From Burkholderia sp. OK233 (lineage in GTDB: Bacteria > Pseudomonadota > Gammaproteobacteria > Burkholderiales > Burkholderiaceae), in contig NZ_OCSR01000001.1 in NCBI RefSeq assembly GCF_900230185.1, positions 5,394,001-5,458,000 of the forward strand: a DNA stretch of 64,000 nucleotides. The letters are read 5' to 3'. The notes below the pieces were generated by a model. The model was not told where the DNA came from. It made no database searches and saw only the letters and a program-made list of their open reading frames with translations. Every line of letters starts with the position of its first letter. Positions within the stretch are counted from its first letter, which is position 1. This document shows positions 1 through 8,047 of the stretch, piece after piece. The position numbers and the translations under genes are program-made.

Positions 1-1158
1 TACGCGACACCGTGGATCCCCTATTCGCTCGAGGAAGACCAGCGCAACGTGTTCGCCTCGGTCTACCGGCTGTGCCTGCTCGGCCATGCGGAGATGCAGC
101 AGATGCACTTCGCGCTCGCCGAGCGCTATTTCACCGAGTCGATCCAGCTCGCCGAGCGCCATGCCGGTCCGAAATCCATCTCGGCCGCGTTGTGTGCGCC
201 AATGATTGCGCAGATCTGGTACGAGCAGGGACGGCTCGACGAGGCGGAAGCGTTACTGGTCGATCTCATGCCGGTGATCGACCTTGCGGTCCTGCTCGAT
301 AGCACCTTGATCGCCTACCGCGTGCTGGTCCGGATCGCTATCGCGCGTTCCGACGCCGAGCGGGCCTATGCGCTGCTCGATCAGGCGCAGGCTCTGGGTT
401 ACGCACGCCGCTGGGACCGGCTGATTGCCGGCGTTCTCGTCGAGCGCGGGCGGATCTATCTCGCTGAAGGGAGGGTGACGGAAGCGTCGGCATGTGTCGT
501 GCAACTGGATCAGCTGGCAGGCTCCAATTGCCCCGCGGAGCATGCAGTCTCGCCGGAGATGGAAACCTACCGCGCGATCTCGGTCGCCTGGGTGGCGATG
601 GCCGAGAACCGGACAGAGGAAGCCCTCGGGGCGTTGACATCCGCCTTGCAAAGCGTCGAAAGCCGGCACGGCGACTATCTCGCGCTACGCTTGCGCACCG
701 TGATCGCGCTCGTCTGGTTGCGTGCGAACAACCAGACCCGCGCCGTCGAAATCTTTCGCGAAGTCCTGAGCGCCAATAGCGGTATCTACCGCTCGATTCT
801 CGACCAGGGGCCCGAAATCGGACCGCTCCTGCAGGCGGTTCGCGACGACACGCGTTCCACCCCGCAGACGAAGGAGATCGTCGCTTACATCGATCGCCTG
901 CTAGACGGCTGGCGAGCGCTGTACGAGCCCGTCACGCCCAGGCGCGACACGGAACGGGAGCCGTTGAGCGCACGGGAGCGCAGCATCGTCGAGCTGATTG
1001 CCCAAGGGCAGTCGAACAAGGAGATCGCGCGCGCCTTGGGGATTGCGCCTGAAACCGTCAAGACTCATGTCAAGAACGTCTTCGTGAAACTGGATGTCGA
1101 CAAGCGCGCACACGCGGTTTCGCGCGCGCAGGCACTAGGTCTGGTTGCGACCGGCTAG
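1..1158 (+). CDS. LuxR/MalT-family regulator, 5' end cut off by the window
   Basis: The frame is open from base 1, so the first 370-odd C-terminal residues of a larger protein are present. The last 65 residues form a LuxR-type helix-turn-helix (LSARERSIVELIAQGQSNKE followed by the ETVKTHVKNVF recognition helix). The preceding region is TPR-like alpha-helical repeats rich in Ala, Leu and Arg. It aligns along its whole length with the C-terminal part of the 918-residue protein at 18062-20818, which has an N-terminal STAND/MalT-type ATPase, so the missing part is probably that ATPase. Such proteins are large signal-responsive DNA-binding regulators; the ligand is unknown. It converges on the DUF445 gene, 8 bases away. 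Confidence 0.9.
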   Translation, partial: YATPWIPYSLEEDQRNVFASVYRLCLLGHAEMQQMHFALAERYFTESIQLAERHAGPKSISAALCAPMIAQIWYEQGRLDEAEALLVDLMPVIDLAVLLDSTLIAYRVLVRIAIARSDAERAYALLDQAQALGYARRWDRLIAGVLVERGRIYLAEGRVTEASACVVQLDQLAGSNCPAEHAVSPEMETYRAISVAWVAMAENRTEEALGALTSALQSVESRHGDYLALRLRTVIALVWLRANNQTRAVEIFREVLSANSGIYRSILDQGPEIGPLLQAVRDDTRSTPQTKEIVAYIDRLLDGWRALYEPVTPRRDTEREPLSARERSIVELIAQGQSNKEIARALGIAPETVKTHVKNVFVKLDVDKRAHAVSRAQALGLVATG

Positions 1159-1166
1159 CGTACGTC

Positions 1167-2456
1167 TTACCGCACGACGACAAGTGTGGCGGCGTGAAGC
1201 AGCACGCCGACCATGCCGCCCACGAACGTGCCGTTGATCCGGACATACTGAAGGTCACGGCCGATTTCCGCCTCGATCTTCCGGCTCACTTCATCTGCAT
1301 TCCAGCCTTTTACGACCTCGGTGATCAGTGCGGAGAGCTGCCGCCCATAGCGCACGACGAGTTCGCGCGCGAGCGCGAGCCACCATGCGTTCAGCTTGTG
1401 TTGAACTGCGGGTTCGCGGCTGATCCGCTTGCCGAGCGAAGCCAGCATACTCGTCATGGCGTCGCGTACGGCCGATTGCTCATGACTGAGATCCGCGATC
1501 ACACGCGTGCGCAAACGCTCCAGCAGCACGCGATAGTGGTCTGCATGTCTGAAATAACGGATGCAGTCGCGCATCAGCGACTTGCCGAAACGGCGGTGCA
1601 CAGCCGATGTCTGCAATTGCACGCTCAGCCCCTGCAGGGCCTCATCGAACTGGTGATGCAGTTCATGATCCGGATTCGCTGCCACTTCATGGAGCAGCGC
1701 AACGATGCCTTCGATAAATTTACTGACGATATACGTGTCAAGCTGCGCGGGGGTGTATCTCGAGGCCTCGCTGAACTTGGCCTTGATCATTCCGACGTTC
1801 GCCGTGAGCCATTTCTCCAGCACTTCGAGTCCGCGAACCAGCCACGGCTGATGCCGCTCGCCTTCAGTCAGTACTTTGATGACGTCGCCGGCCACGCGGG
1901 ATACGTCGAGCGTACGCAACTGCGGTATCACCAAACGTTCGAAAAACCACTGGGCGTCCGCTTCGTCAATGCCCTCGATCAATCCTGCCACGGCATCCGC
2001 AACGATATCGGCCACTCCGCGGCTGTTCGCCGGCTGCGCCAGCCACCGGGCAAGCGCCTGTGCGGCATCGTGGCCGCTCAGCCTGTCGACGATGAGTTCA
2101 GGCGTCAGAAAATTTTCTTCGACGAACTTGCCGAGGCTCTCGGCGATGCGCTGCTGGTTTTGCGGAATGATCGCTGTATGCGGAATCCGCAGACCTAAAG
2201 GACGACGGAACAGCGCGACCACCGCGTACCAGTCCGCGATCGCGCCGACCGTGCCGGCCTCCGCAAACGCGCGCGGCCATGCAAGCCATGCATGGTCAGC
2301 CTGCCAGGCAACACACACAAACAGCAACGCAATCATGAAGACGAGCAGGTACGTCGCCGTTCGCCGCATGCGCGTCAAGCCGCTTGCCTTGCGGTCTTCG
2401 TGTGCATTCGCAATGGCCGGCCCCGCGCCATCGCTATCGCGCGCAAAGAAACTCAA
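1167..2456 (-). CDS. DUF445 family membrane protein, last gene of the PHA operon
   Basis: A 429-residue protein with a hydrophobic segment near residues 33-55 and the DUF445 signature (GTVGAIADWYAVVALFRRP, then PHTAIIPQNQQRI). A second hydrophobic stretch closes the C-terminus (GTFVGGMVGVLLHAATLVVV), as in the YjiN/DUF445 family. The function of the family is not known; an inner-membrane location is inferred from the hydrophobic ends. The chosen start is a TTG whose last bases overlap the phaZ stop codon. A strong AGGAGG lies four bases before it, so translation is probably coupled to phaZ. An internal ATG at 2369 would give 400 residues but has no comparable ribosome site. Its place as the distal gene of a PHA operon is the only clue to its job. 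Confidence 0.85.
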   Translation of the reverse strand: MSFFARDSDGAGPAIANAHEDRKASGLTRMRRTATYLLVFMIALLFVCVAWQADHAWLAWPRAFAEAGTVGAIADWYAVVALFRRPLGLRIPHTAIIPQNQQRIAESLGKFVEENFLTPELIVDRLSGHDAAQALARWLAQPANSRGVADIVADAVAGLIEGIDEADAQWFFERLVIPQLRTLDVSRVAGDVIKVLTEGERHQPWLVRGLEVLEKWLTANVGMIKAKFSEASRYTPAQLDTYIVSKFIEGIVALLHEVAANPDHELHHQFDEALQGLSVQLQTSAVHRRFGKSLMRDCIRYFRHADHYRVLLERLRTRVIADLSHEQSAVRDAMTSMLASLGKRISREPAVQHKLNAWWLALARELVVRYGRQLSALITEVVKGWNADEVSRKIEAEIGRDLQYVRINGTFVGGMVGVLLHAATLVVVR

Positions 2457-3286
2457 CTCGCCTCCTGCCGGAGAAACCTGCGCACCACCGGCGCGACTTC
2501 ACTCGCGCGCGAGATGAGAAACAGGTGACCGTCATCGATCACATAGAGCGTCGCATCGGGGATACGGGCGGCGAGAATCTTCGCGTTGGTGAGCGGCACG
2601 ATTGGGTCGTCGTTGCCGTGCATGACCAGTGTCGTCTGGCGCAACGCACCTAGCCACAGCAGACTGCTCCAGCCCGCAGCGGCCAGCAGTTGATAGAGGT
2701 AGCCGCGGCCGCGCGGCGGCTGAATATGCTGGCTGTGCGCCTTCAGCAACGACGGATCGCGCCGGTAAGCGCCTCCGTAGATATCGGCGCCCACCTGTTG
2801 CAGGTAGGTGGGATCGGTATAGCGGCGCGGCCCGATCAGCTTTGACAATACCGACAGTTTGCCCGGCACCATGATGACGCCAGGTGAGGTTGCCGCGAGA
2901 ATCAGCCTGCGGCAGCGCTCTGGATACAGATGCGCGAACTGTTGCGCCAGCGCGCCGCCCCACGATACGCCGAGCACATCGACGGCCCCTTCATAACCGA
3001 GCCGGGTCAGCAGCTTGTCCGCCAACACGGACAACGTCGAGAATCGATACGGCACGACCGGCGCGGGCGAACCGCCGACGCCGGGAACGTCGAAGATGAC
3101 GACGCTCACGTCTTCGAGCGCCGTGACGAACGGCTCCACCAGTTCGAGGTTGGCGCCAATACCGTTGAAGATGAGCAGCGGCGGCGAAGCATCGCTGCCG
3201 CGCCAGGTTGCGACACGCAGTGTCTGACCGTCCAGATCGATCATCTGGATTTCCATGCTGCAAAGAGACTCGGGGTTCGTGTGCAT
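2453..3286 (-). CDS. phaZ: intracellular poly(3-hydroxyalkanoate) depolymerase PhaZ
   Basis: Alpha/beta-hydrolase of about 277 residues that closely follows the Pseudomonas medium-chain-length PHA depolymerase. Shared features are LLIFNGIGANLELVEPF, FDVPGVGGS, the nucleophile elbow GVSWGG with its Ser, the segment PERCRRLILAATSPGVIMVP, the acid region GNDDPIVPL and the C-terminal DDGHLFLISRA with the catalytic His. It hydrolyses the stored polyester to hydroxyalkanoic acids inside the cell. The frame is open to an ATG at 3346. The ATG at 3286 (upstream GGAAAC) gives a length close to the usual 283 residues, and an ATG at 3256 is a third option. It lies downstream of the phasin gene and overlaps the DUF445 start. 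Confidence 0.88.
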   Translation of the reverse strand: MHTNPESLCSMEIQMIDLDGQTLRVATWRGSDASPPLLIFNGIGANLELVEPFVTALEDVSVVIFDVPGVGGSPAPVVPYRFSTLSVLADKLLTRLGYEGAVDVLGVSWGGALAQQFAHLYPERCRRLILAATSPGVIMVPGKLSVLSKLIGPRRYTDPTYLQQVGADIYGGAYRRDPSLLKAHSQHIQPPRGRGYLYQLLAAAGWSSLLWLGALRQTTLVMHGNDDPIVPLTNAKILAARIPDATLYVIDDGHLFLISRASEVAPVVRRFLRQEAS

Positions 3287-3373
3287 TTTCTGTTTCCGGA
3301 TCATCTTCTGAAAGGACGCTTCATTCGAGGCGTCGGCATGCCGCATGGGCGCTGTCGTATGACTTCTTCGGCA

Positions 3374-3799
3374 TTACTTCTTCGGCTGAAGGAGCGTTTT
3401 CAGTTCCTCGACGTGCTCGGCAACGCGCTTGGTGACCACGGCGACGCTGTCAGCCTGCGCACGGTATGCGGTATCCGCGAGTTCCTGCATGTCCACCAGC
3501 GCCTTGTTCAACGCCTGCTGCACCACTTCACCGGTGTTGGCCGCCGGCTGGCCACCCGACTGGGCAACGCGGGTGACGAGCGACTGCACTTCGGTCAGTG
3601 TCGTGCGAAGGATATCCGACTGCTTCTGGGCGAGCGACTGCACGCCTGCCAGCGCGGTCGTGTTGGCTTCGACAATCGCCTCGACGTCCTTGCGGCGCGA
3701 CTCGAGGAGTGCGCCCACGTCGATGCCGGGCAGCTTGAACTGGCCAACGACCTTTTTATACTCGGCGAAAATGCTGTTGAAATTGGTTGAATCCATCAT
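3374..3799 (-). CDS. phaP: phasin, PHA-granule surface protein
   Basis: A 141-residue, mostly helical protein with the phasin_2 pattern: FAEYKKVVGQFKLPGIDVGALLESRRKDVEAIVEAN at residues 11-46 and a C-terminal heptad-like region ending EHVEELKTLLQPKK. Phasins coat PHA granules, control granule size and number, and help synthase activity. There is no signal peptide. It sits directly after phaC (93-base gap) and before phaZ, which fits the granule role. An ATGATG pair gives two adjacent start choices, with GGAG upstream. Lower GC and a different residue mix from neighbouring enzymes are normal for phasins. Confidence 0.92.
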   Translation of the reverse strand: MMDSTNFNSIFAEYKKVVGQFKLPGIDVGALLESRRKDVEAIVEANTTALAGVQSLAQKQSDILRTTLTEVQSLVTRVAQSGGQPAANTGEVVQQALNKALVDMQELADTAYRAQADSVAVVTKRVAEHVEELKTLLQPKK

Positions 3800-3892
3800 C
3801 GATACTCCATTGAAACTACGTTAAGAAAATGTTGACTACGGTGTGGTCAAAAGTGCGGTAAATGAGTGCGCCGGTGCGTATGCCTTGGTGCC

Positions 3893-5599
3893 TTAGGCTT
3901 CCATGACATACGTTCCCGGCGCCTTCACGCCCGCGGGGTGCTGCTTGTTGCCTAATTTCGCCGGGGCGGCGCGCCGCTCGCCGGAATGGTCGGCGAGCCA
4001 CGTGCGCCAGTCGGCCCACCACGATTCCTTTTCCGCCTGCGCATTGGCAAGCCATGCGTCGGCAGTGGCGGGCAAATCGGTGTTGAGGAAGAACTTCGCT
4101 TTCGGATTGCCCGGCGGGTTGATCAGGCTCTGGATATGACCGCTCGAACTCAGCACGAAGCGCGTCTTGCCGCCGAACGTGCGCGCCGTGTTGTACACGC
4201 CCTTCCACGGCGTGATGTGATCGGTCATGCCGGCGACGACGTATTTGTCGCACGTCACTTCTGACAGGTCGATCGGCGTACCGAGGACGGTCAGCGCGCG
4301 AGGCTTGCTGAACAGATTGCCCGTGAAGATATCGAGCAGTTGCCCATGCATCGCCGCGGGCAGCCGGGTCGCGTCGTTGTTCCAATAGAGGATGTCGAAA
4401 GCGGGCGGCGCTTTGCCGAGCAGATAGTTATTGACCCAGTAGTTCCAGACCAGATCGTTGGGTCTCATCCACGCGAACACGCGGCCCATTTCTTCGCCGG
4501 CGAGCACGCCCTTCGATGTGCTGTTCTGCTTGGCAGCCGCAATGGCTTCCGGCGTTGCAAAGAGACCGAGTTGCGAATCAGCCGTGTTGTCCAGCACGGC
4601 GACCATCAGCGTGGCCGCATTGACGCTCGTGTCGCCCCGGCTCGCGAGGTGGCCGAGGAGCGCGGAAATCGTCATCGCACCCGAGCAGGCGCCGTGCAGG
4701 TTGACGTCGTCGCTGCCGGTAATGTCGCGCACGGCCGTGATCGCTTCGAGGAGCGCCGTCACATAGGCATCGAGGTCCCAGTGACGCTGCGCCACGGTGG
4801 GATTGCGCCAACTCACCATGAACACCTGAAACTCGTTCTTCACCAGGTAATCGACGATACTCTTGCCTTCGGACAGGTCGAACACGTAGAACTTGTTGAT
4901 CTGGGGCGGCACGATGAGCTGCGGGCGGGCATACACATGCTCCGTCGCGGGCGCGTACTGGATCAGCTCGAGCACCTCATTGCGAAAGACCACCGAGCCC
5001 GGCGACGTGGCGAGATTTTCGCCCACCTTGAACGCCGACTTGTCGACTTGCGCGGGCATCCCCTGGTTCTGCAGCATGTCCGTCACGAGGTTCCGCATGC
5101 CGCCAAGCAGGCTGGCGCCGCCCGAATCGATGATTTTCTTGAGTGCGGCCGGATTGCCGAGCAGCGTGTTCGTCGGCGACAACGCGTCGGTGAAGAGCGA
5201 CAGGACGAACTGCGCGCGCTCCTTGCTCTTCGGGTCGAGCGCGGAGCGGTCGACAAACCCTGTCAACGCGCTGCGCCACGCCACGTAAGTTTGCAGCGTC
5301 ATGCGGTAAAGCGAATTCGTCTGCCATGCCGGATCGGTGAAGCGCTTGTCGCCCTGCGGCGGCGTACCGTCCGCACTGCCGCCAAGCACAGCGATCAGGT
5401 CGCGGACAAGCGCCGCCTCCTGCTCCATGAGCAACGCCGGTTGCCGCAGCGCCTGGGTGCCGATCTGCTGCGCGGTTGCCATAATGTCTCGCGGCCGCAG
5501 TCCCACGAACGGATTCGGTCCGAGCATGCCTTCCGCGGCAGACGCCGCAAGGTCGTTCGTCTGCTCGCTGCGTGCCTTGCTTTCGTCATTTGCCGCCAT
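3893..5599 (-). CDS. phaC: PHA synthase, class II-like
   Basis: A 568-residue polymerase of the PhaC family. The lipase-like box is LHGACSGAMT with catalytic Cys305, followed by Asp460 in AGMTDHITPW and His488 in SSSGHIQS. The spacing of these three residues equals that of Pseudomonas PhaC1 (296, 451, 479), and FRNEVLELIQYAPATEHVYA also follows the class II type, so medium-chain substrate preference is likely. It joins (R)-3-hydroxyacyl-CoA units into PHA with release of CoA, at the granule surface. The ATG at 5599 is chosen because GAGGAG lies eight bases before it; a TTG five codons upstream is less likely. The upstream neighbours supply the acyl-CoA and the hydroxyacyl-CoA. Confidence 0.95.
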   Translation of the reverse strand: MAANDESKARSEQTNDLAASAAEGMLGPNPFVGLRPRDIMATAQQIGTQALRQPALLMEQEAALVRDLIAVLGGSADGTPPQGDKRFTDPAWQTNSLYRMTLQTYVAWRSALTGFVDRSALDPKSKERAQFVLSLFTDALSPTNTLLGNPAALKKIIDSGGASLLGGMRNLVTDMLQNQGMPAQVDKSAFKVGENLATSPGSVVFRNEVLELIQYAPATEHVYARPQLIVPPQINKFYVFDLSEGKSIVDYLVKNEFQVFMVSWRNPTVAQRHWDLDAYVTALLEAITAVRDITGSDDVNLHGACSGAMTISALLGHLASRGDTSVNAATLMVAVLDNTADSQLGLFATPEAIAAAKQNSTSKGVLAGEEMGRVFAWMRPNDLVWNYWVNNYLLGKAPPAFDILYWNNDATRLPAAMHGQLLDIFTGNLFSKPRALTVLGTPIDLSEVTCDKYVVAGMTDHITPWKGVYNTARTFGGKTRFVLSSSGHIQSLINPPGNPKAKFFLNTDLPATADAWLANAQAEKESWWADWRTWLADHSGERRAAPAKLGNKQHPAGVKAPGTYVMEA

Positions 5600-5645
5600 G
5601 TTGCTGCTCCTCAACCATCTCTGTCCGTTTCGTCAACAGCGCTGC

Positions 5646-6116
5646 TTACGCTTGCGAGACCAGCATCGCCAATGTCTCGGCAATGAGCGCCGGCTTCTCC
5701 TCGCCCTCGATCTGCAGTTCGTTCATCGTCTTCACGATGATCCGGCCGCCGCCCTTCTTTTCCACCGAAATCAGCGTCACGCGGTTTCGCACCCGCCCTC
5801 CCGCTTTCACCGGTGTCATGAAGCGCACCTTGTCCAGCCCGTAGTTCAGCCCAGCCGATGCGTCCTCAGGAATGAGGCCGATCTCGATTGCGAGCGACGC
5901 CAGTAGCGACAGCGTCAGATAGCCGTGCGCGATCGTGCCGCCGAACGGGCTTTCGCGTTTCGCGCGCTCGGGGTCCACGTGGATCCACTGCCTGTCGCCC
6001 GTGCATGCCGCGAAAGCGTCGATACGTGCCTGATCGACGACAACCCAATCCGACACGCCCAATTCGCGGCCAACGAAGTCGTCGATGGTGGCGACGCTGT
6101 ATCCTTTGATGCTCAT
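5646..6116 (-). CDS. MaoC-type (R)-specific enoyl-CoA hydratase, PhaJ-like
   Basis: A 156-residue single hot-dog protein. The hydratase motif is visible: CTGDRQWIHVDPERA with the likely catalytic pair Asp41 and His46, then SPFGGTIAHGYLTLSLLASL. Enzymes of this type hydrate enoyl-CoA to (R)-3-hydroxyacyl-CoA and thereby feed PHA synthase from beta-oxidation. A good ribosome site (AAGGAG) precedes the ATG. It lies between the acyl-CoA ligase and phaC on the same strand with short gaps, which supports the PhaJ role. General MaoC dehydratase function in another pathway cannot be excluded from sequence alone. Confidence 0.88.
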   Translation of the reverse strand: MSIKGYSVATIDDFVGRELGVSDWVVVDQARIDAFAACTGDRQWIHVDPERAKRESPFGGTIAHGYLTLSLLASLAIEIGLIPEDASAGLNYGLDKVRFMTPVKAGGRVRNRVTLISVEKKGGGRIIVKTMNELQIEGEEKPALIAETLAMLVSQA

Positions 6117-6138
6117 CGTGTTTGCTCCTTGCGACGGG

Positions 6139-7782
6139 TCAGGCGAATTGTTCGCGCAACCACTTCTTGTTCATCTTGCCGACGCTCGTCTTCTGAAGCG
6201 CGTCGACGAACTTGACGATCTGCGGCACCGCATACTTCGAGATCCGTCCGGTTTTGGTGAATCCCATGACGTGGGCCTTGACGTCGTCTTCGGTAACTGC
6301 AGAGCCCGCCTTCAGGACCACTAGCGCAACCGGCCGTTCGCCCCATTTCTCGTCCTTGATTCCGATCACCGCGACTTCCGAGACATCCGGGTGCAGCGAA
6401 ATCAGGCTTTCGATTTCGAGCGAAGATATCCACTCGCCGCCCGATTTGATGACGTCCTTGATACGGTCCGTGATCTGGATGTTGCCGCTCGCGTCGATGT
6501 TCGCGATGTCTTGCGTATGCAGGTATCCGCCTGTCCAGAGTTGCGCGGACGCATCCGGATTGTTCAGGTAGCCCTGCGTCAACCACGGCGCACGCACGAC
6601 GATCTCGCCGTAGGCCCGGCCGTCGTGCACGATGTCTTCCATGTCCTCGTTGACGATGCGCAAGTCGACGAGCGGAACGGGGAAGCCGGTCTTGCAGCGC
6701 AGACGCACCTCTTCTTCGAGATCGAGCGGCCCGGTGTTAGGCGGAAGTTGCGCGAGGCTCAACACAGGACAGGTCTCGGACATGCCATAGCCGGTAAAGA
6801 TGTCGATGCCGCGGTCGAGCGCGGCGCGCGCAAGACCGTGCGGCAATGCGCCTCCGCCGATGATGACCTTCCATTTGCTGAAGTCCGCGTGCTTCGCGTC
6901 ATCGCACGAGAGCAGCATGTGCAGGATCGTGCTGACGCAGTGCGAAAACGTGACGCCTTCGTCGCGAATCAGTTGCACGAGACGATCGGGCACATAACGG
7001 CCCGGATAGACCTGCTTCACGCCCATGACCGTCGCGATGTAGGGCATGCCCCATGCATGCACATGGAACATCGGCGTGAGCGGCATATAGACGTCGCCGC
7101 GATGAAAGCGCTGTCCCGATACCGGGCTCGACAGCGCCCCCATCAAGGTGATGGTGTGCAGAACCAGCTGGCGGTGCGAGAAGTACACGCCCTTGGGCAG
7201 GCCGGTGGTTCCGGTCGTGTAGAAGGTGGTGGCCCGGGTGTTCTCGTCGAAGTCGGGGAAATCGTAGCTTGTCGCGCTCGCTGCAAGCATCGCCTCGTAT
7301 TCGGTGGCGAAGGCAATGGTGTGCGCGCTCGCTTCACTGCCCGGCTCGTCGATCCACACGAAGGTGCGGACCGTTTCAAGCTGATCCTTGATCGCTTCGA
7401 CCACGGGCAGGAAATCGGTGTGGACAAACAGCACCTCTGCGCCAGCGTGGTTGATCGTGTAGGCGATCTCCGCCTCCGACAACCTCACGTTGACCGTCTG
7501 AAGCACGGCGCCCATCATCGGAACCGCAAAATACGACTCCAGATAGCGGTGGCTGTCCCAATCCATGACGGCCACGGTGCTGCCGTGCCGCACGCCGAGC
7601 TCGTGAAGGCCATTGGCGAGCCGCGCAATGCGTTCCCTCAGCGTGGTATAGGTCATCCGCAGCTGGCCGCGGTACACGATTTCCTGATCCGGCGCCTGAA
7701 CGAACGGCGTGTGCAGCAGTTGCTTGATCAGCAGCGGATAGGCATAAGGGGATGGCGTCGATCCCTGCACGGCGTCCTGCAT
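6139..7782 (-). CDS. medium/long-chain fatty acyl-CoA ligase, AlkK-like
   Basis: A 547-residue AMP-forming ligase (ANL superfamily). The nucleotide loop YTTGTTGLPKG is at residues 188-198, the motif GYGMSETCPV follows, and the C-terminal lysine region is KTSVGKMNKKWL. It activates free fatty acids to acyl-CoA with ATP. The length and the segments PMTPMFHVHAWGMPY and EEVRLRCKTGFPVPLVDLRI resemble AlkK and related ligases. It is the promoter-proximal gene of the PHA operon and is followed 22 bases later by the MaoC gene. It probably supplies acyl-CoA from external fatty acids. GAGGAG lies seven bases before the ATG. Confidence 0.9.
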   Translation of the reverse strand: MQDAVQGSTPSPYAYPLLIKQLLHTPFVQAPDQEIVYRGQLRMTYTTLRERIARLANGLHELGVRHGSTVAVMDWDSHRYLESYFAVPMMGAVLQTVNVRLSEAEIAYTINHAGAEVLFVHTDFLPVVEAIKDQLETVRTFVWIDEPGSEASAHTIAFATEYEAMLAASATSYDFPDFDENTRATTFYTTGTTGLPKGVYFSHRQLVLHTITLMGALSSPVSGQRFHRGDVYMPLTPMFHVHAWGMPYIATVMGVKQVYPGRYVPDRLVQLIRDEGVTFSHCVSTILHMLLSCDDAKHADFSKWKVIIGGGALPHGLARAALDRGIDIFTGYGMSETCPVLSLAQLPPNTGPLDLEEEVRLRCKTGFPVPLVDLRIVNEDMEDIVHDGRAYGEIVVRAPWLTQGYLNNPDASAQLWTGGYLHTQDIANIDASGNIQITDRIKDVIKSGGEWISSLEIESLISLHPDVSEVAVIGIKDEKWGERPVALVVLKAGSAVTEDDVKAHVMGFTKTGRISKYAVPQIVKFVDALQKTSVGKMNKKWLREQFA

Positions 7783-8047
7783 CTACGTCTCCTCAAGTCG
7801 AGAAATGGATCGGGCTGACACAGGTCAGTCGGTGCTTGTCGCGCACGGTGGCATCCCGAGTGAAGTCATCATCGAGTTTTTGGCAAGGGGGAGCCATCCC
7901 CCGAACAGGGGAACTGTCAGGAAGTGGCCGCAGAGCAAGGGCCGCAGCGCGGGGACGGCCGTTGGGGCCGGGCTACGGGGAGTTCCGCCAGGGTAAGCTG
8001 TGTCTTTCGCAGGTTTTCGCAAGTTCTCGCAAAAAGGGGCAAACCAG
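7783..8047. promoter_or_regulatory. divergent intergenic region between the PHA operon and parA
   Basis: This 265-base stretch must hold the promoters of the leftward PHA operon and the rightward parA gene. It contains two overlapping, mutually exclusive GC-rich inverted repeats: GGGGGA at 7887-7892 with TCCCCC at 7897-7902, and CCCC at 7899-7902 with GGGG at 7908-7911. Three TTCGCA-type direct repeats with a 10-base period lie at 8001-8030, just before the parA ATG. I could not assign a clear -35/-10 pair. Confidence 0.5.
8001..8030 (+). repeat. three direct repeats with 10-bp period upstream of parA
   Basis: Three successive 10-base units, tctttcgcag, gttttcgcaa and gttctcgcaa, share the core T(T/C)TCGCA(A/G). 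They end 17 bases before the parA ATG. The 10-bp period places each unit on the same helix face, as in operator or iteron arrays. They could bind ParA itself, which autoregulates in many partition systems, or an unknown DNA-binding partner. Binding is inferred only from the spacing. Confidence 0.5.

Noticed and set aside
4340..5686. 448-codon open frame opposite phaC
   Set aside because: Arg/His-rich shadow of phaC; the phaC frame has a full catalytic triad and family similarity.
6391..7818. 475-codon open frame opposite the fatty acyl-CoA ligase
   Set aside because: Composition is that of an antisense shadow, with no recognisable motif and no ribosome site.
7887..7911. GC-rich hairpins as a terminator or riboswitch before parA
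   Set aside because: Stems are only four to six base pairs, there is no U-tract, and no known riboswitch pattern was recognised.
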